From DATKEG01 sp035544515 (lineage in GTDB: Bacteria; Acidobacteriota; Vicinamibacteria; Fen-336): 32,634 nucleotides of DNA. Under the pieces are notes generated by a model. It was not told the origin of the DNA. It did not search any database and was given only the letters and a program-made list of their open reading frames with translations. Made by a program: the position numbers and the translations under genes. Below are positions 22,157-29,637 of the stretch, piece after piece (position 1 is the stretch's first letter; the number at the start of each line of letters is the position of its first letter). The stretch is from NCBI GenBank assembly GCA_035544515.1, contig DATKEG010000124.1, forward strand, positions 1-32,634, read 5' to 3'.

Positions 22157-22939
22157 TCAGGAGTCCTCGAGACCCGCCGGCTCGTTCAGCAGGCTCCGCA
22201 CGACCTTCATGTCTTCCCAGACGTCCTTCTTCGCTCCCGGGTTCCGCAGCAGGTACGCGGGATGGTACGTCGGCATGACCGTGATGCCGTGGTACCGGCC
22301 GAGCCGGCCGCGCAGGCGCGTGATCGGCTCGGCCGTCTTGAGCAGCCAGTGCGCGCCGAACTTGCCCAGGCCGACCAGCACCTTCGGCCGTATGGCCTCG
22401 ATCTTCCGCTCGAGGAACGGCTGGCAGGCGATCACCTCGTCGGGCTCGGGGTTCCGGTTCTGCGGCGGCCGGCACATGATCACGTTCGCGATGAAGACGT
22501 CCTCGCGCGTCAGGCCCATCGCTTCGATGATCTTCGTGAGAAGCTGGCCGGCCTTGCCCACGAACGCGAGGCCCTGCTCGTCTTCGTCGCCCCCCGGCGC
22601 CTCGCCCACGAACATCAACCGCGCTCTCGGGTTCCCCTGCCCGAATACGATCGTCTTGCGCGTGGGGGCCAGGCGGCAACGCTGGCAGTCGCCGATCTCG
22701 TCGCGTATGGCGGCCAGGCGCTGCCCCGCATCCCCCGTCGCCTGCGGTCCGGGCGCCATCGCCACCACGGGCCCGGCGGAGCGAACGTCGGGCGTCGCCA
22801 CGGCGGGTCGCGCGCGGTCCCTCGCCGCCCATCCCAGCGTGCTCAGGGACGCGTAGTACTTCGCCCGCTCCAGGAGGTCCTGGAGCACCGCGTCTTCACC
22901 GGGATGCGGCGCTCTACGCTCCACGTGCACCGTCATCAT
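22157..22939 (-). CDS. Family 4 uracil-DNA glycosylase (iron-sulfur)
   Basis: A 260-residue repair enzyme that removes uracil from DNA. Four Cys for a [4Fe-4S] cluster are in the family spacing: Cys85 and Cys88 (CQRC), Cys156 (MCRPP) and Cys172 (ACQPF). The active-site loop is VGEAPGGDEDEQG (about 111-123), the substrate loop includes NVIMCRPPQNRNP, and the final His motif is TYHPAYLLRNP. The first 80 residues are a variable region of low conservation. The first of two adjacent ATG codons, at 22939, is used; ATG at 22936 is equally possible. It stands 24 bases after coaBC and 64 bases before priA in the same direction, so it belongs to the housekeeping operon. Confidence 0.93.
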   Translation of the reverse strand: MMTVHVERRAPHPGEDAVLQDLLERAKYYASLSTLGWAARDRARPAVATPDVRSAGPVVAMAPGPQATGDAGQRLAAIRDEIGDCQRCRLAPTRKTIVFGQGNPRARLMFVGEAPGGDEDEQGLAFVGKAGQLLTKIIEAMGLTREDVFIANVIMCRPPQNRNPEPDEVIACQPFLERKIEAIRPKVLVGLGKFGAHWLLKTAEPITRLRGRLGRYHGITVMPTYHPAYLLRNPGAKKDVWEDMKVVRSLLNEPAGLEDS

Positions 22940-22963
22940 GGGTCGCCGAACCCTGTCTCCGGA

Positions 22964-24193
22964 TCACTGCTTCCTGACTCTCTGCGGTCTCGGTGTCTCC
23001 GTGGCGTCGTTCCGTCTGCGCAGCGCCTCGACGCGGTCCCAGATCCGCTCGGCCAGCTCGCGCTTGCTCATCAGCGGCAGCTCGGCTTCGCCCTGCGCAT
23101 CGATCAGCACCGCGGCGTTGAGGTCCGCGCCGAACCCCGAGCCCTCGCGGCCCACGTCGTTGGCCACGATCAGGTCCAGGTTCTTCTCGCCGCGTTTGCG
23201 CCGCGCGTTCTCCACGACGTTTTCGGTCTCCGCCGCGAACCCGACCAGGAAGCGCCCGCCCTTGGCCCGGCCCAGCGAGCCCAGGATGTCGGGCGTCCGC
23301 ACGAGGTCCAGCTGCGTGGGCCCGGCCTGCTTCTTGATCTTTTCCGCGGCCACGCCGGCCGGGCGGTAGTCCGACACGGCGGCGGCCATGACCACCACCG
23401 CCGCGCTCGACGCGTGCTCGCCCACCGCCCGCGCCATCTCCTCCGCCGACCGCACGGCCACGACCTGCACGCCGGCGGGTGCGGGCAGCGCGGTCGGCCC
23501 GGACACGAGCACGACCCGCGCCCCGCGGTCGCGCGCGGCCTCGGCCAGACGGTAGCCCATGCGGCCGCTGGAGCGGTTCGACACGAAGCGGACGGGGTCG
23601 ATGTCCTCGACGGTGGGTCCCGCGGTGACCACGACCGCCTCGCCGTCCAGGCTGCGCCGCCGGGCCAGGACGGCCATGGCCGCCGCCACGATGTCCCCGA
23701 CCTCGGCCAGCCGGCCCTTGCCGAGCCAGCCGCAGGCCAGGTACCCGCTTCCGGGCTCCACCAGCTCGACGCCCCGGGCGCGCAGGAGAGCCAGGTTCTC
23801 CACCACGGCCGGGTGCTCGAACATGTTGACGTTCATGGCCGGCGCGACCAGCACTCTCGCGCGCGTGGCCAGGAAGAGCGTGCTCAGCGCGTCGTCGGCG
23901 ATGCCGCGCGCGAACTTGCCGATGGCGTTGGCGGTGGCCGGCGCCACGAGCAGGAGGTCCGCGGCGTCGGCCAGGCCGATGTGGCGGATGTCGCTTTCGG
24001 CGCCGAGCGCGAACTGGTCCACGAACACGGGATGGCCGGAGAGCGCCTCGAAGGTCATGGCCGAGACGAAACGGGTGGCGTGCTCCGTCATCACGACGTG
24101 CACGTCCACGCCGCGCTTCTGGAGCTCGCGCAGCACCTCGCAGGCCTTATAGGCCCCGATGCAGCCCGTGACGCCGAGGACGACCACGGGCAC
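22964..24193 (-). CDS. coaBC: Bifunctional phosphopantothenoylcysteine decarboxylase/synthase
   Basis: A 409-residue enzyme of coenzyme A synthesis. The N-terminal CoaC half is a flavin-dependent decarboxylase: VTGCIGAYKA, the catalytic His71 in IRHIGLA, PAMNVNMFEHP, and Cys154 in GYLACGWLGKGRL. The C-terminal CoaB half, from about residue 185, joins cysteine to phosphopantothenate using CTP, with VVTAGPTVEDIDPVRFVSN, SSGRMGYRLAE, AAVSDYRP, EKIKK and VANDVG. Length is typical. Translation starts at a GTG immediately after the rpoZ TAG, so the two are coupled. It is part of the gmk-rpoZ-coaBC-priA order common in bacteria. Confidence 0.96.
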   Translation of the reverse strand: MPVVVLGVTGCIGAYKACEVLRELQKRGVDVHVVMTEHATRFVSAMTFEALSGHPVFVDQFALGAESDIRHIGLADAADLLLVAPATANAIGKFARGIADDALSTLFLATRARVLVAPAMNVNMFEHPAVVENLALLRARGVELVEPGSGYLACGWLGKGRLAEVGDIVAAAMAVLARRRSLDGEAVVVTAGPTVEDIDPVRFVSNRSSGRMGYRLAEAARDRGARVVLVSGPTALPAPAGVQVVAVRSAEEMARAVGEHASSAAVVVMAAAVSDYRPAGVAAEKIKKQAGPTQLDLVRTPDILGSLGRAKGGRFLVGFAAETENVVENARRKRGEKNLDLIVANDVGREGSGFGADLNAAVLIDAQGEAELPLMSKRELAERIWDRVEALRRRNDATETPRPQRVRKQ

Positions 24194-24412
24194 CTACTCC
24201 TCCGCGGCCGGCGCCGCCTTGTCCGGCTCCTCCTTCAACTCCCAGGACACCGCGTTGGCCAGGACCTCCTGCATGGCCACGCGCGTGGGCTTCCGGCTGC
24301 GGGCCTCCACCCGCGGCTTGGCCCCGCTCTGCAGCTGCTTCGCCCGCTGCGAGGCGACGGTGATGAACCGGAACTTGCTGTCCACTTCCTTCGGCACGAT
24401 CAGGTGCGACAT
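24194..24412 (-). CDS. rpoZ: RNA polymerase omega subunit
   Basis: A 72-residue small subunit that helps assemble the beta' chain of RNA polymerase and, in some bacteria, forms part of the ppGpp site. The conserved core is DSKFRFITVASQRAKQLQSG followed by TRVAMQEV; the tail is acidic (EEPDKAAPAAEE). The position between gmk and coaBC is the usual one. The ATG at 24412 is 6 bases after the gmk stop, with AAGGAG about 12 bases upstream. Confidence 0.94.
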   Translation of the reverse strand: MSHLIVPKEVDSKFRFITVASQRAKQLQSGAKPRVEARSRKPTRVAMQEVLANAVSWELKEEPDKAAPAAEE

Positions 24413-24418
24413 GGCTGG

Positions 24419-25063
24419 TCAGTTCTCCTTCGTTATCTCGTCCTTGGCCGGCGAGAAGGTGCCCAGCACCGCCCGTGCCGCCACGTCGATGCGGCTCGTG
24501 CGGGCGCGTGCGGCCCGGATGATGGCCTTGAGCGATTCCACGCTGCGGGCCAGGTCGTCGTTGATGATCGCGTAGTCGTATTCGGTGTACAGGCTCATCT
24601 CCTCGGCGGCGGCCTGCAGCCGCTGCTGCAGGGAGGCCTCCTCCTGGCCGCGCGCGCGCAGGCGCCGCTCCAGGACGCGCCGGGAGGGCGGCAGGACGAA
24701 CACCGTCACCGCGTCCTCGAACTTGCGGCGCATCCGCTCCGCGCCCTGCACGTCGAGATCGAGCAGGAGGTCCACGCCGTCGTGCTCGGCCCGGTCGTAT
24801 TCGGTGCGCGAGGTCCCGTAGCGGTGCGCGTGCACCTTGGCCCACTCCAGGAACAGGTCCCGCTCCACCATCTCCTGGAACTGCTCCTCGTCCACGAAGT
24901 GGTAGTCGACGCCCTCCTGCTCCCCCGGCCGGGACGCGCGCGTGGTGTGCGAGACCGAGAAGCGCAGGTGGGTCATCTCCGCGAGCACGCGGGCGAGCAC
25001 CGTGGACTTGCCGGCGCCGGACGGCCCGGAGGCCACGATCACGTTGGGCAGCCGCCTACTCAA
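24419..25063 (-). CDS. gmk: Guanylate kinase
   Basis: A 214-residue enzyme that phosphorylates GMP to GDP with ATP. The P-loop is ASGPSGAGKST; the GMP-binding region has SHTTRASRPGEQEGVDYHFV; LLLDLDVQGAERMR and the lid FVLPPSRRVLERRLRARGQE follow. Length is normal. The start is a TTG at 25063 that overlaps the end of yicC by 8 bases and puts seven residues before the first strand, as in other guanylate kinases. A GTG at 25042 is the alternative. It lies between yicC and rpoZ, the standard order. Confidence 0.95.
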   Translation of the reverse strand: MSRRLPNVIVASGPSGAGKSTVLARVLAEMTHLRFSVSHTTRASRPGEQEGVDYHFVDEEQFQEMVERDLFLEWAKVHAHRYGTSRTEYDRAEHDGVDLLLDLDVQGAERMRRKFEDAVTVFVLPPSRRVLERRLRARGQEEASLQQRLQAAAEEMSLYTEYDYAIINDDLARSVESLKAIIRAARARTSRIDVAARAVLGTFSPAKDEITKEN

Positions 25064-25934
25064 CGTTCTGCACCTGCTCGCGCAGCCGCTCCAGCTCGCT
25101 CTTCAGGGCCACGACCTCCGGCACGAGGGCGGCGGACGCGACCTTGCTGCCGATGGTGTTGGCCTCGCGGCCCATCTCCTGGGCCAGGAAGTCCAGGCGC
25201 TTGCCGCAGGGAGAGGACCCGACCACCGCGGAACGCGCCTGCGCCACGTGGCTCCGCAGCCGCTGCACCTCCTCGGCCACGTCCTGGCGGTCCACGAGGC
25301 GCAGGACCTCCTGGTAGAGGCGCCCGTCCTCCAGCCCCAGCTCGTCGCGCACGGAGCGCGCCTTCTCGAGCAGGGCGTCGCGGCGCGCCGCGCGCTCGCT
25401 CGTCGAGAGCGCCTCGATGCGTCCCGCCGACTCCTCCACCGCGTGGAGGGCGGCCAGGAGGACGGGCCGGAGCGTCTCCCCCTCCACCCGCCGCATCTGC
25501 TCCAGCTCGCCCAGCGCCCTCTCCACGACCCCGAGCAGCTCGCGGCGGCGCTCGTCGTCGAGACCCCCGCCCGGCTCGGCCAGCTCGATCACGCCCGGGA
25601 AGCGCGCCACGTCGGCCGCGCGCAGCTCGCCGGAGAGGCCGTGGTCGTGCTGGATGCGGCGCAGCGCCTGCACCAGGCCGCCGATGACGGCCTCCGGCGC
25701 CAGCACCACCTCGGCCTCCCCCTGTCGCAGGGTGGCCTGGATGGACACCTCCACGCGGCCGCGCTGCACCTTCGCCTGGACGAGGCGCTTGACCTCGGGC
25801 TCGAGCGCCTGCAGCCGCCGCGGGGTGTGGACGGTGAGGTCCAGGTAGCGGTGGTTCAGGCTCCGCGCGGTCACGGAGGCACGCAGCTCTTCCGACTCCA
25901 GGCTCGCCGCCCCGTACCCCGTCATGGACTTCAT
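25056..25934 (-). CDS. yicC: YicC-family endoribonuclease
   Basis: A 292-residue cytosolic protein of the YicC family, known in E. coli as an endoribonuclease acting on RNA, including a small RNA. The diagnostic N-terminus KSMTGYGAA and SLNHRYLDLTVHTPR are present, as is the C-terminal DUF1732 segment GKRLDFLAQEMGREANTIGSKV. The length is normal. The ATG at 25934 is used (a second ATG, at 25925, begins at MTGYG). A ten-base palindrome ATTCCGGAAT (25935-25944) touches the start codon. Its end overlaps gmk, and its start overlaps a 24-codon mini-ORF by 4 bases. Confidence 0.94.
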   Translation of the reverse strand: MKSMTGYGAASLESEELRASVTARSLNHRYLDLTVHTPRRLQALEPEVKRLVQAKVQRGRVEVSIQATLRQGEAEVVLAPEAVIGGLVQALRRIQHDHGLSGELRAADVARFPGVIELAEPGGGLDDERRRELLGVVERALGELEQMRRVEGETLRPVLLAALHAVEESAGRIEALSTSERAARRDALLEKARSVRDELGLEDGRLYQEVLRLVDRQDVAEEVQRLRSHVAQARSAVVGSSPCGKRLDFLAQEMGREANTIGSKVASAALVPEVVALKSELERLREQVQNVE

Positions 25935-26005
25935 ATTCCGGAATGCGCCGCTCTACGCCGCGCGCCGTCCTTCACCGGGCGCATCGCGATCATCGGCCGC
26001 CTCAT
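25931..26005 (-). CDS. 24-codon mini-ORF bridging msbA and yicC
   Basis: A possible 24-residue basic peptide (begins MRRPMIAMRP, ends AAHSGI). Its ATG overlaps the stop of the ABC transporter gene as ATGA, and its TGA overlaps the yicC start as ATGA, so ribosomes could pass along without release. No recognised peptide family and no own ribosome site were seen. It contains AGA and ATA codons, uncommon in this genome. It may serve only for translational coupling, or be chance. Confidence 0.3.
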   Translation of the reverse strand: MRRPMIAMRPVKDGARRRAAHSGI

Positions 26006-27819
26006 ACCGCTGGGTCCTCCGGCGCGAACTGCAGCTCGTAGAGGCGGCCGTAGAGGCCGCCCGAGCGCAGGAGCTCCTCGTGCGAGCCGGTCTCCTTCAC
26101 CTCGCCCGCGTCGAGCACCACGATGCGGTCCGCGTTGCGGACGGTGGCCAGCCGGTGGGCGATGACGAGGGTGGTGCGGCCCTTCATGAGGTTCCCCAGG
26201 GCCTCCTGCACCAGGCGCTCGGACTCCGCGTCGAGGGCGGAGGTGGCTTCGTCGAGGATCAGGACGGGCGGGTTCTTCAGGATGGCCCGCGCGATGGCGA
26301 TCCGCTGCCGCTGCCCTCCGGAGAGCCGGCTGCCCCGTTCGCCGATCAGGGTGTCGTAGCGGCGTGGCAGGTCGAGGATGAAGTCGTGGGCGAAGGCGGC
26401 GCGGGCCGCCGACTCGATCCTGGCCTCGTCCACGTCGTCGAGCCCATAGGCGATGTTGGCGCCGACCGTGTCGTTGAAGAGGACGGTCTCCTGCGTCACC
26501 AGTCCGATCTGGTCGCGCAGGCTGCGCAGCGTGCCCTGGCGGATGTCCACGCCGTCGACGAGGATGGCCCCGTCGGTCACGTCGTAGAACCGGGGCAGCA
26601 GGTTCATGAGCGTGGTCTTCCCGGCCCCGCTCGTGCCCACGATGGCCACCAGCTCGCCCGAGCGGGCCGTGAAGCTGATCCGCCGCAGCACGACGCTGTC
26701 GCCTTCCCCGTAGCGGAAGCCCACGTCGCGGTACTCGACCTCGCGCTGCATGCGGGGCAGCACGGCCGCGCCCGGGCGCTCCGTGATCTCGAGGTGGGTG
26801 TCGAGCACCTCGAAGATGCGCGATCCGGCCGCGAGCGCCCCCTGCACCGAGGCGTTCACCCGCGAGAGGCGCTTGACCGGCGTGTACATGACGAAGAGCG
26901 CGGCCAGGAACGAAGCGAACTCGCCCGTGGTGAGGCGCCCGCTCCGGATGGCATTGCTGCCGTAGAAGAGCGCCCCCACCAGGGCCACGCCGCCCACGAA
27001 CTCCATCAGGGGAGGCAGCACGGCGCTGGTGCGCGTGATGCGCATGTTGACGGTGAAGAGCCGCCAGGCCGCACGCCGGAACCGCGCCGCCTCGAAGTGC
27101 TCCATGCCGAAGGCCTGCACCACGCGGAAGCCGGAGATCGTCTCCTGCAGGATCTCGGAGATGTCGCGCCAGCGGCGCAGCGACGTCTCGCTGCCCGCGC
27201 GGATGCGCCGGCCCAGCCGGATGAGCGGGTAGAAGGCCAGGGGCATGGCCACGAGCGAGAGCACGGCCAGGCGCCAGTCCTTCAAGAACAGCACCACCAT
27301 GAGCGCCACGACCGTGAGCCCCTCCTTCAAGACGTCGCCCGCCATCTCCGCGACCGCGTGCTGGATCTTCTCGACGTCGGTGGTGATGTGGCTCATCAGG
27401 GAGCCGGTGCTGTTGCGGCCGAGGAAGGTGAAGGACTGGCCCAGGGTGTGCTCGTAGAGCTCGTTGCGCAGGTCGGTGACCGCGCGCTGTCCCGCCGCGG
27501 CCACCATGGTGGTGGAGAGGAAGGCGCACAGGCCCTTGAGGGCATACAGGCCCAGGATGATGGCCGACACGGACCAGACCTGGATGTTCTCGATCAGCAC
27601 GTGGTCGAAGATGGGCTCGACCATGTGGGCGAGCCCGGCTCCGGCGGCCGCGTAACCGGCCGTGGCCACCCAGGACACGAGCAGCAGCCCCCGATACGGC
27701 CTCGTGTATCCGAACAGGCGGGCGAGCCGCCGCAGGTCGCGCCGCACGTCGGAGAGCGCCCCCTCCGCCCGCCGCACCCAGGGTCGCGCACGCGGCGACG
27801 GCCGCGGCGGGGTCAACAC
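26002..27819 (-). CDS. MsbA-like lipid/multidrug ABC exporter
   Basis: A 605-residue half-transporter with a fused six-helix membrane domain (about residues 40-330) and a C-terminal ATPase; it works as a homodimer. Seen are VSWVATAGYAAAGAG (first helix), the coupling segment GRNSTGSLMSHITTDVE, Walker A GTSGAGKTT, the Q-loop LVTQETVLFNDTV, the signature LSGGQRQRIAIARA, Walker B VLILDEATSALD and the switch His in IAHRLAT. MsbA flips lipid A core across the inner membrane. Proximity to sugar-nucleotide and glycosyltransferase genes fits an envelope role, but a drug exporter cannot be excluded. The GTG at 27819 is used; it has no ribosome site nearby. A good AAGGAG (27854-27849) instead stands 8 bases before an in-frame ATC at 27840. 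A promoter lies at 27892-27921. Confidence 0.9.
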   Translation of the reverse strand: MLTPPRPSPRARPWVRRAEGALSDVRRDLRRLARLFGYTRPYRGLLLVSWVATAGYAAAGAGLAHMVEPIFDHVLIENIQVWSVSAIILGLYALKGLCAFLSTTMVAAAGQRAVTDLRNELYEHTLGQSFTFLGRNSTGSLMSHITTDVEKIQHAVAEMAGDVLKEGLTVVALMVVLFLKDWRLAVLSLVAMPLAFYPLIRLGRRIRAGSETSLRRWRDISEILQETISGFRVVQAFGMEHFEAARFRRAAWRLFTVNMRITRTSAVLPPLMEFVGGVALVGALFYGSNAIRSGRLTTGEFASFLAALFVMYTPVKRLSRVNASVQGALAAGSRIFEVLDTHLEITERPGAAVLPRMQREVEYRDVGFRYGEGDSVVLRRISFTARSGELVAIVGTSGAGKTTLMNLLPRFYDVTDGAILVDGVDIRQGTLRSLRDQIGLVTQETVLFNDTVGANIAYGLDDVDEARIESAARAAFAHDFILDLPRRYDTLIGERGSRLSGGQRQRIAIARAILKNPPVLILDEATSALDAESERLVQEALGNLMKGRTTLVIAHRLATVRNADRIVVLDAGEVKETGSHEELLRSGGLYGRLYELQFAPEDPAV

Positions 27820-27891
27820 GGGTGTCGCCGGCAGCGCGATGAGCCTATCTCCTTGCCGTCAGACGCTTTAACGGCAGCCAGAGGACCTGCG

Positions 27892-27921
27892 ATTATATGC
27901 GAGGCGTCCAGCGCACGGCAA
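27892..27921 (-). promoter_or_regulatory. Sigma-70 promoter of the msbA-to-priA operon
   Basis: Read leftward, TTGCCG (27921-27916), an 18-base spacer and a perfect TATAAT (27897-27892) lie in the gap after the family-2 glycosyltransferase. The transcript would start near 27885. Its leader contains the inverted repeat TGCCGT/ACGGCA (27854-27876), abutting the AAGGAG at 27849-27854, so the hairpin could mask that ribosome site. Confidence 0.75.
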
Positions 27922-27928
27922 TCGGGCC

Positions 27929-28642
27929 TCAGTCCACAAAACGGAACTTCACGAGCGCCCACAGCGCCGGGAAGCCGTCGCGCCACGTGATCTTCTTGCC
28001 CTCCGAGTAGTCACGGCCCTCGTACGTGATCGGCACCTCGTAGACGCGGGCGCCGCGCTTGAACAGCTTCGCGGTGATCTCCGGCTCGATGCCGAAACGG
28101 TTCGAGACGAGCGGGATCGACTTGATCAGGTCCGCCCGCACCGCCTTGGAGCAGGTCTCGAGGTCGGTGAGCGTCGTGTTGTAGAGGACGTTCGCCACGA
28201 AGTTGAGGAAGAGGTTGGCCAGGTAGTGGGTGAAGAGGAAGCATCGATGCCGTCCGATGAACCGGCTGCCGAAGACGGCGTCCGCCTTCCCCTTGACGAT
28301 GAGGTCGAGCAGCTCGGGGAACTCCTCGGGGCTGTACTCCAGGTCGGCGTCCTGCATGACGACGACGTCGCCCGTCGCCTCCGCGATCCCGCGCCGGACG
28401 GCCGCCCCCTTGCCCTGGTTCCTCTCCTGCAGCAGCAGCTTGAAGCCGCGGGCCGCGGCCATCTCCCGCAGCATCTCGCGGCTGCCGTCGGTCGAAGCGT
28501 CGTCGATGGCGATCAGCTCGATGCGCAACGGCACGGCCAGGACGCGCTCGACGATCTCGGCCAGGGTGGCCTTCTCGTTGTAGACGGCCATGACCACGGA
28601 GAGGAGGGGGTCCGGGAGCGGGCGGCCGCGGTAGCGCGTCAT
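27929..28642 (-). CDS. Family 2 glycosyltransferase, dolichyl-phosphate-mannose-synthase-like
   Basis: A 237-residue GT-A fold enzyme that transfers a sugar from a nucleotide donor, most like polyprenyl-phosphate glycosyltransferases. It shows LLSVVMAVYNEKATLAEIV, the first Asp motif AIDDASTDGS, the metal-binding VVMQDADLEYSPEEF, FGSRFIGRH and the C-terminal VYEVPITYEGRDYSEGKKI. A short hydrophobic patch (about 145-165) may contact the membrane, but there are no true transmembrane anchors at the end. The ATG at 28642 overlaps the galE stop (ATGA); the open extension to 28729 is a shadow. It ends the ugd-galE-GT unit. Donor and acceptor are not determined; a role in loading sugar on a lipid carrier for polysaccharide or glycoprotein is inferred. 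Confidence 0.9.
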   Translation of the reverse strand: MTRYRGRPLPDPLLSVVMAVYNEKATLAEIVERVLAVPLRIELIAIDDASTDGSREMLREMAAARGFKLLLQERNQGKGAAVRRGIAEATGDVVVMQDADLEYSPEEFPELLDLIVKGKADAVFGSRFIGRHRCFLFTHYLANLFLNFVANVLYNTTLTDLETCSKAVRADLIKSIPLVSNRFGIEPEITAKLFKRGARVYEVPITYEGRDYSEGKKITWRDGFPALWALVKFRFVD

Positions 28643-29637
28643 GGGCCGTCGTAGCCCCGGGGATGCTCGCGCCGCCAGCGCAGGGCCGTTTCCACGATCG
28701 GCTCGAGCCCGGCCTCCCGCGGCCGCCATCCCAGGCGCTCGCGCGCGAGCTGCGCCGAGGCCACCAGGCGGGGCGGGTCTCCGGGCCGCCGCGCCCCCAC
28801 CCGCGTGGGCACCTTGGTCCCCGCGGCGCGCTCGACCGCGGAGATCACCTCGCGCACCGAGTGCCCCGTCTCCGAGCCCAGGTTGTAGGCCTGGTAGCGC
28901 GTCTCGGGCGTGACGGGGTGATCGACGGCGTCGAGCGCCAGCACGTGCGCGCGCGCCAGATCCTGCACGTGGACGTAGTCCCGGATACAGGTGCCGTCCG
29001 GCGTGTCGTAGTCGTCGCCGTAGATGGTGAGCGCGGGCGCGCGGCCCAGGGCGGCGTCGATGGCCCGCGGCACGATGTGCTCCTCCGGGCGATGGTCCTC
29101 GCCCAGGCTGCCGTCCGGATGGCAGCCCGCGGCGTTGAAGTAGCGCAGCACGAGCGCGCGCAGGTGCCCGGCGCGCGCGTGGTCCACCAGCGCGCGCTCG
29201 AAGGCGCGCTTGGTGGCCCCGTAGGGGCTGATCGGGTCCTGGGGATGGGACTCGTCGATGGGCACGCGCAGGGGCACGCCGTAGGTGGCGCAGGTCGAGC
29301 TGAAGATGATGCGGTCGACGCTCCCGGCGCGCATGGCCGCCAATAGCTCGAGGCCCTTGGCCACGTTGGTGCGATAGTACGGCGCGGGGTCGGCCACCGA
29401 CTCGGCCACGCTGAGCAGTCCGGCGAAGTGCATCACCGCCTCGGCGCCCGCCAGGGCCTCCGCGAGGGCGCTCGCGTCGCCGAGGTCGCCCTCCACGAGG
29501 GGCACGCCCGGCGGCAGCGCGGCGCGGTGCCCGCGCGAGAGGTCGTCGAGCACCGTCACCGCGTGGTCGGCTTCGAGCAACTCCCGGACGGCGTGGCTAC
29601 CGATGTAGCCGGCGCCGCCCGTGACCAGCACCTTCAC
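28639..29637 (-). CDS. galE: UDP-glucose 4-epimerase
   Basis: A 332-residue short-chain dehydrogenase-type epimerase converting UDP-glucose and UDP-galactose via bound NAD. The N-terminal loop is VTGGAGYIGSHAV, the catalytic Ser/Thr region IIFSSTCATYG, the active pair Tyr and Lys in SPYGATKRAFE, then ALVLRYFNAAGC and GTCIRDYVHVQDLARAH. Length is typical. The GTG at 29637 overlaps the ugd stop (GTGA), and its own stop overlaps the next gene. It probably supplies UDP-galactose or a related sugar for the glycosyltransferases nearby. Specificity for N-acetylated sugars cannot be excluded. Confidence 0.94.
   Translation of the reverse strand: MKVLVTGGAGYIGSHAVRELLEADHAVTVLDDLSRGHRAALPPGVPLVEGDLGDASALAEALAGAEAVMHFAGLLSVAESVADPAPYYRTNVAKGLELLAAMRAGSVDRIIFSSTCATYGVPLRVPIDESHPQDPISPYGATKRAFERALVDHARAGHLRALVLRYFNAAGCHPDGSLGEDHRPEEHIVPRAIDAALGRAPALTIYGDDYDTPDGTCIRDYVHVQDLARAHVLALDAVDHPVTPETRYQAYNLGSETGHSVREVISAVERAAGTKVPTRVGARRPGDPPRLVASAQLARERLGWRPREAGLEPIVETALRWRREHPRGYDGP

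Noticed and set aside
22037..25687. Open frame of 1216 codons on the + strand
   Set aside because: Antisense to priA end, UDG, coaBC, rpoZ, gmk and yicC, all with clear motifs; its product is Arg/His/Gly-rich with no domain. A high-GC shadow.
25924..27990. Open frame of 688 codons on the + strand
   Set aside because: Antisense to the ABC exporter, which has every ABC motif; composition is that of a reverse-strand shadow.
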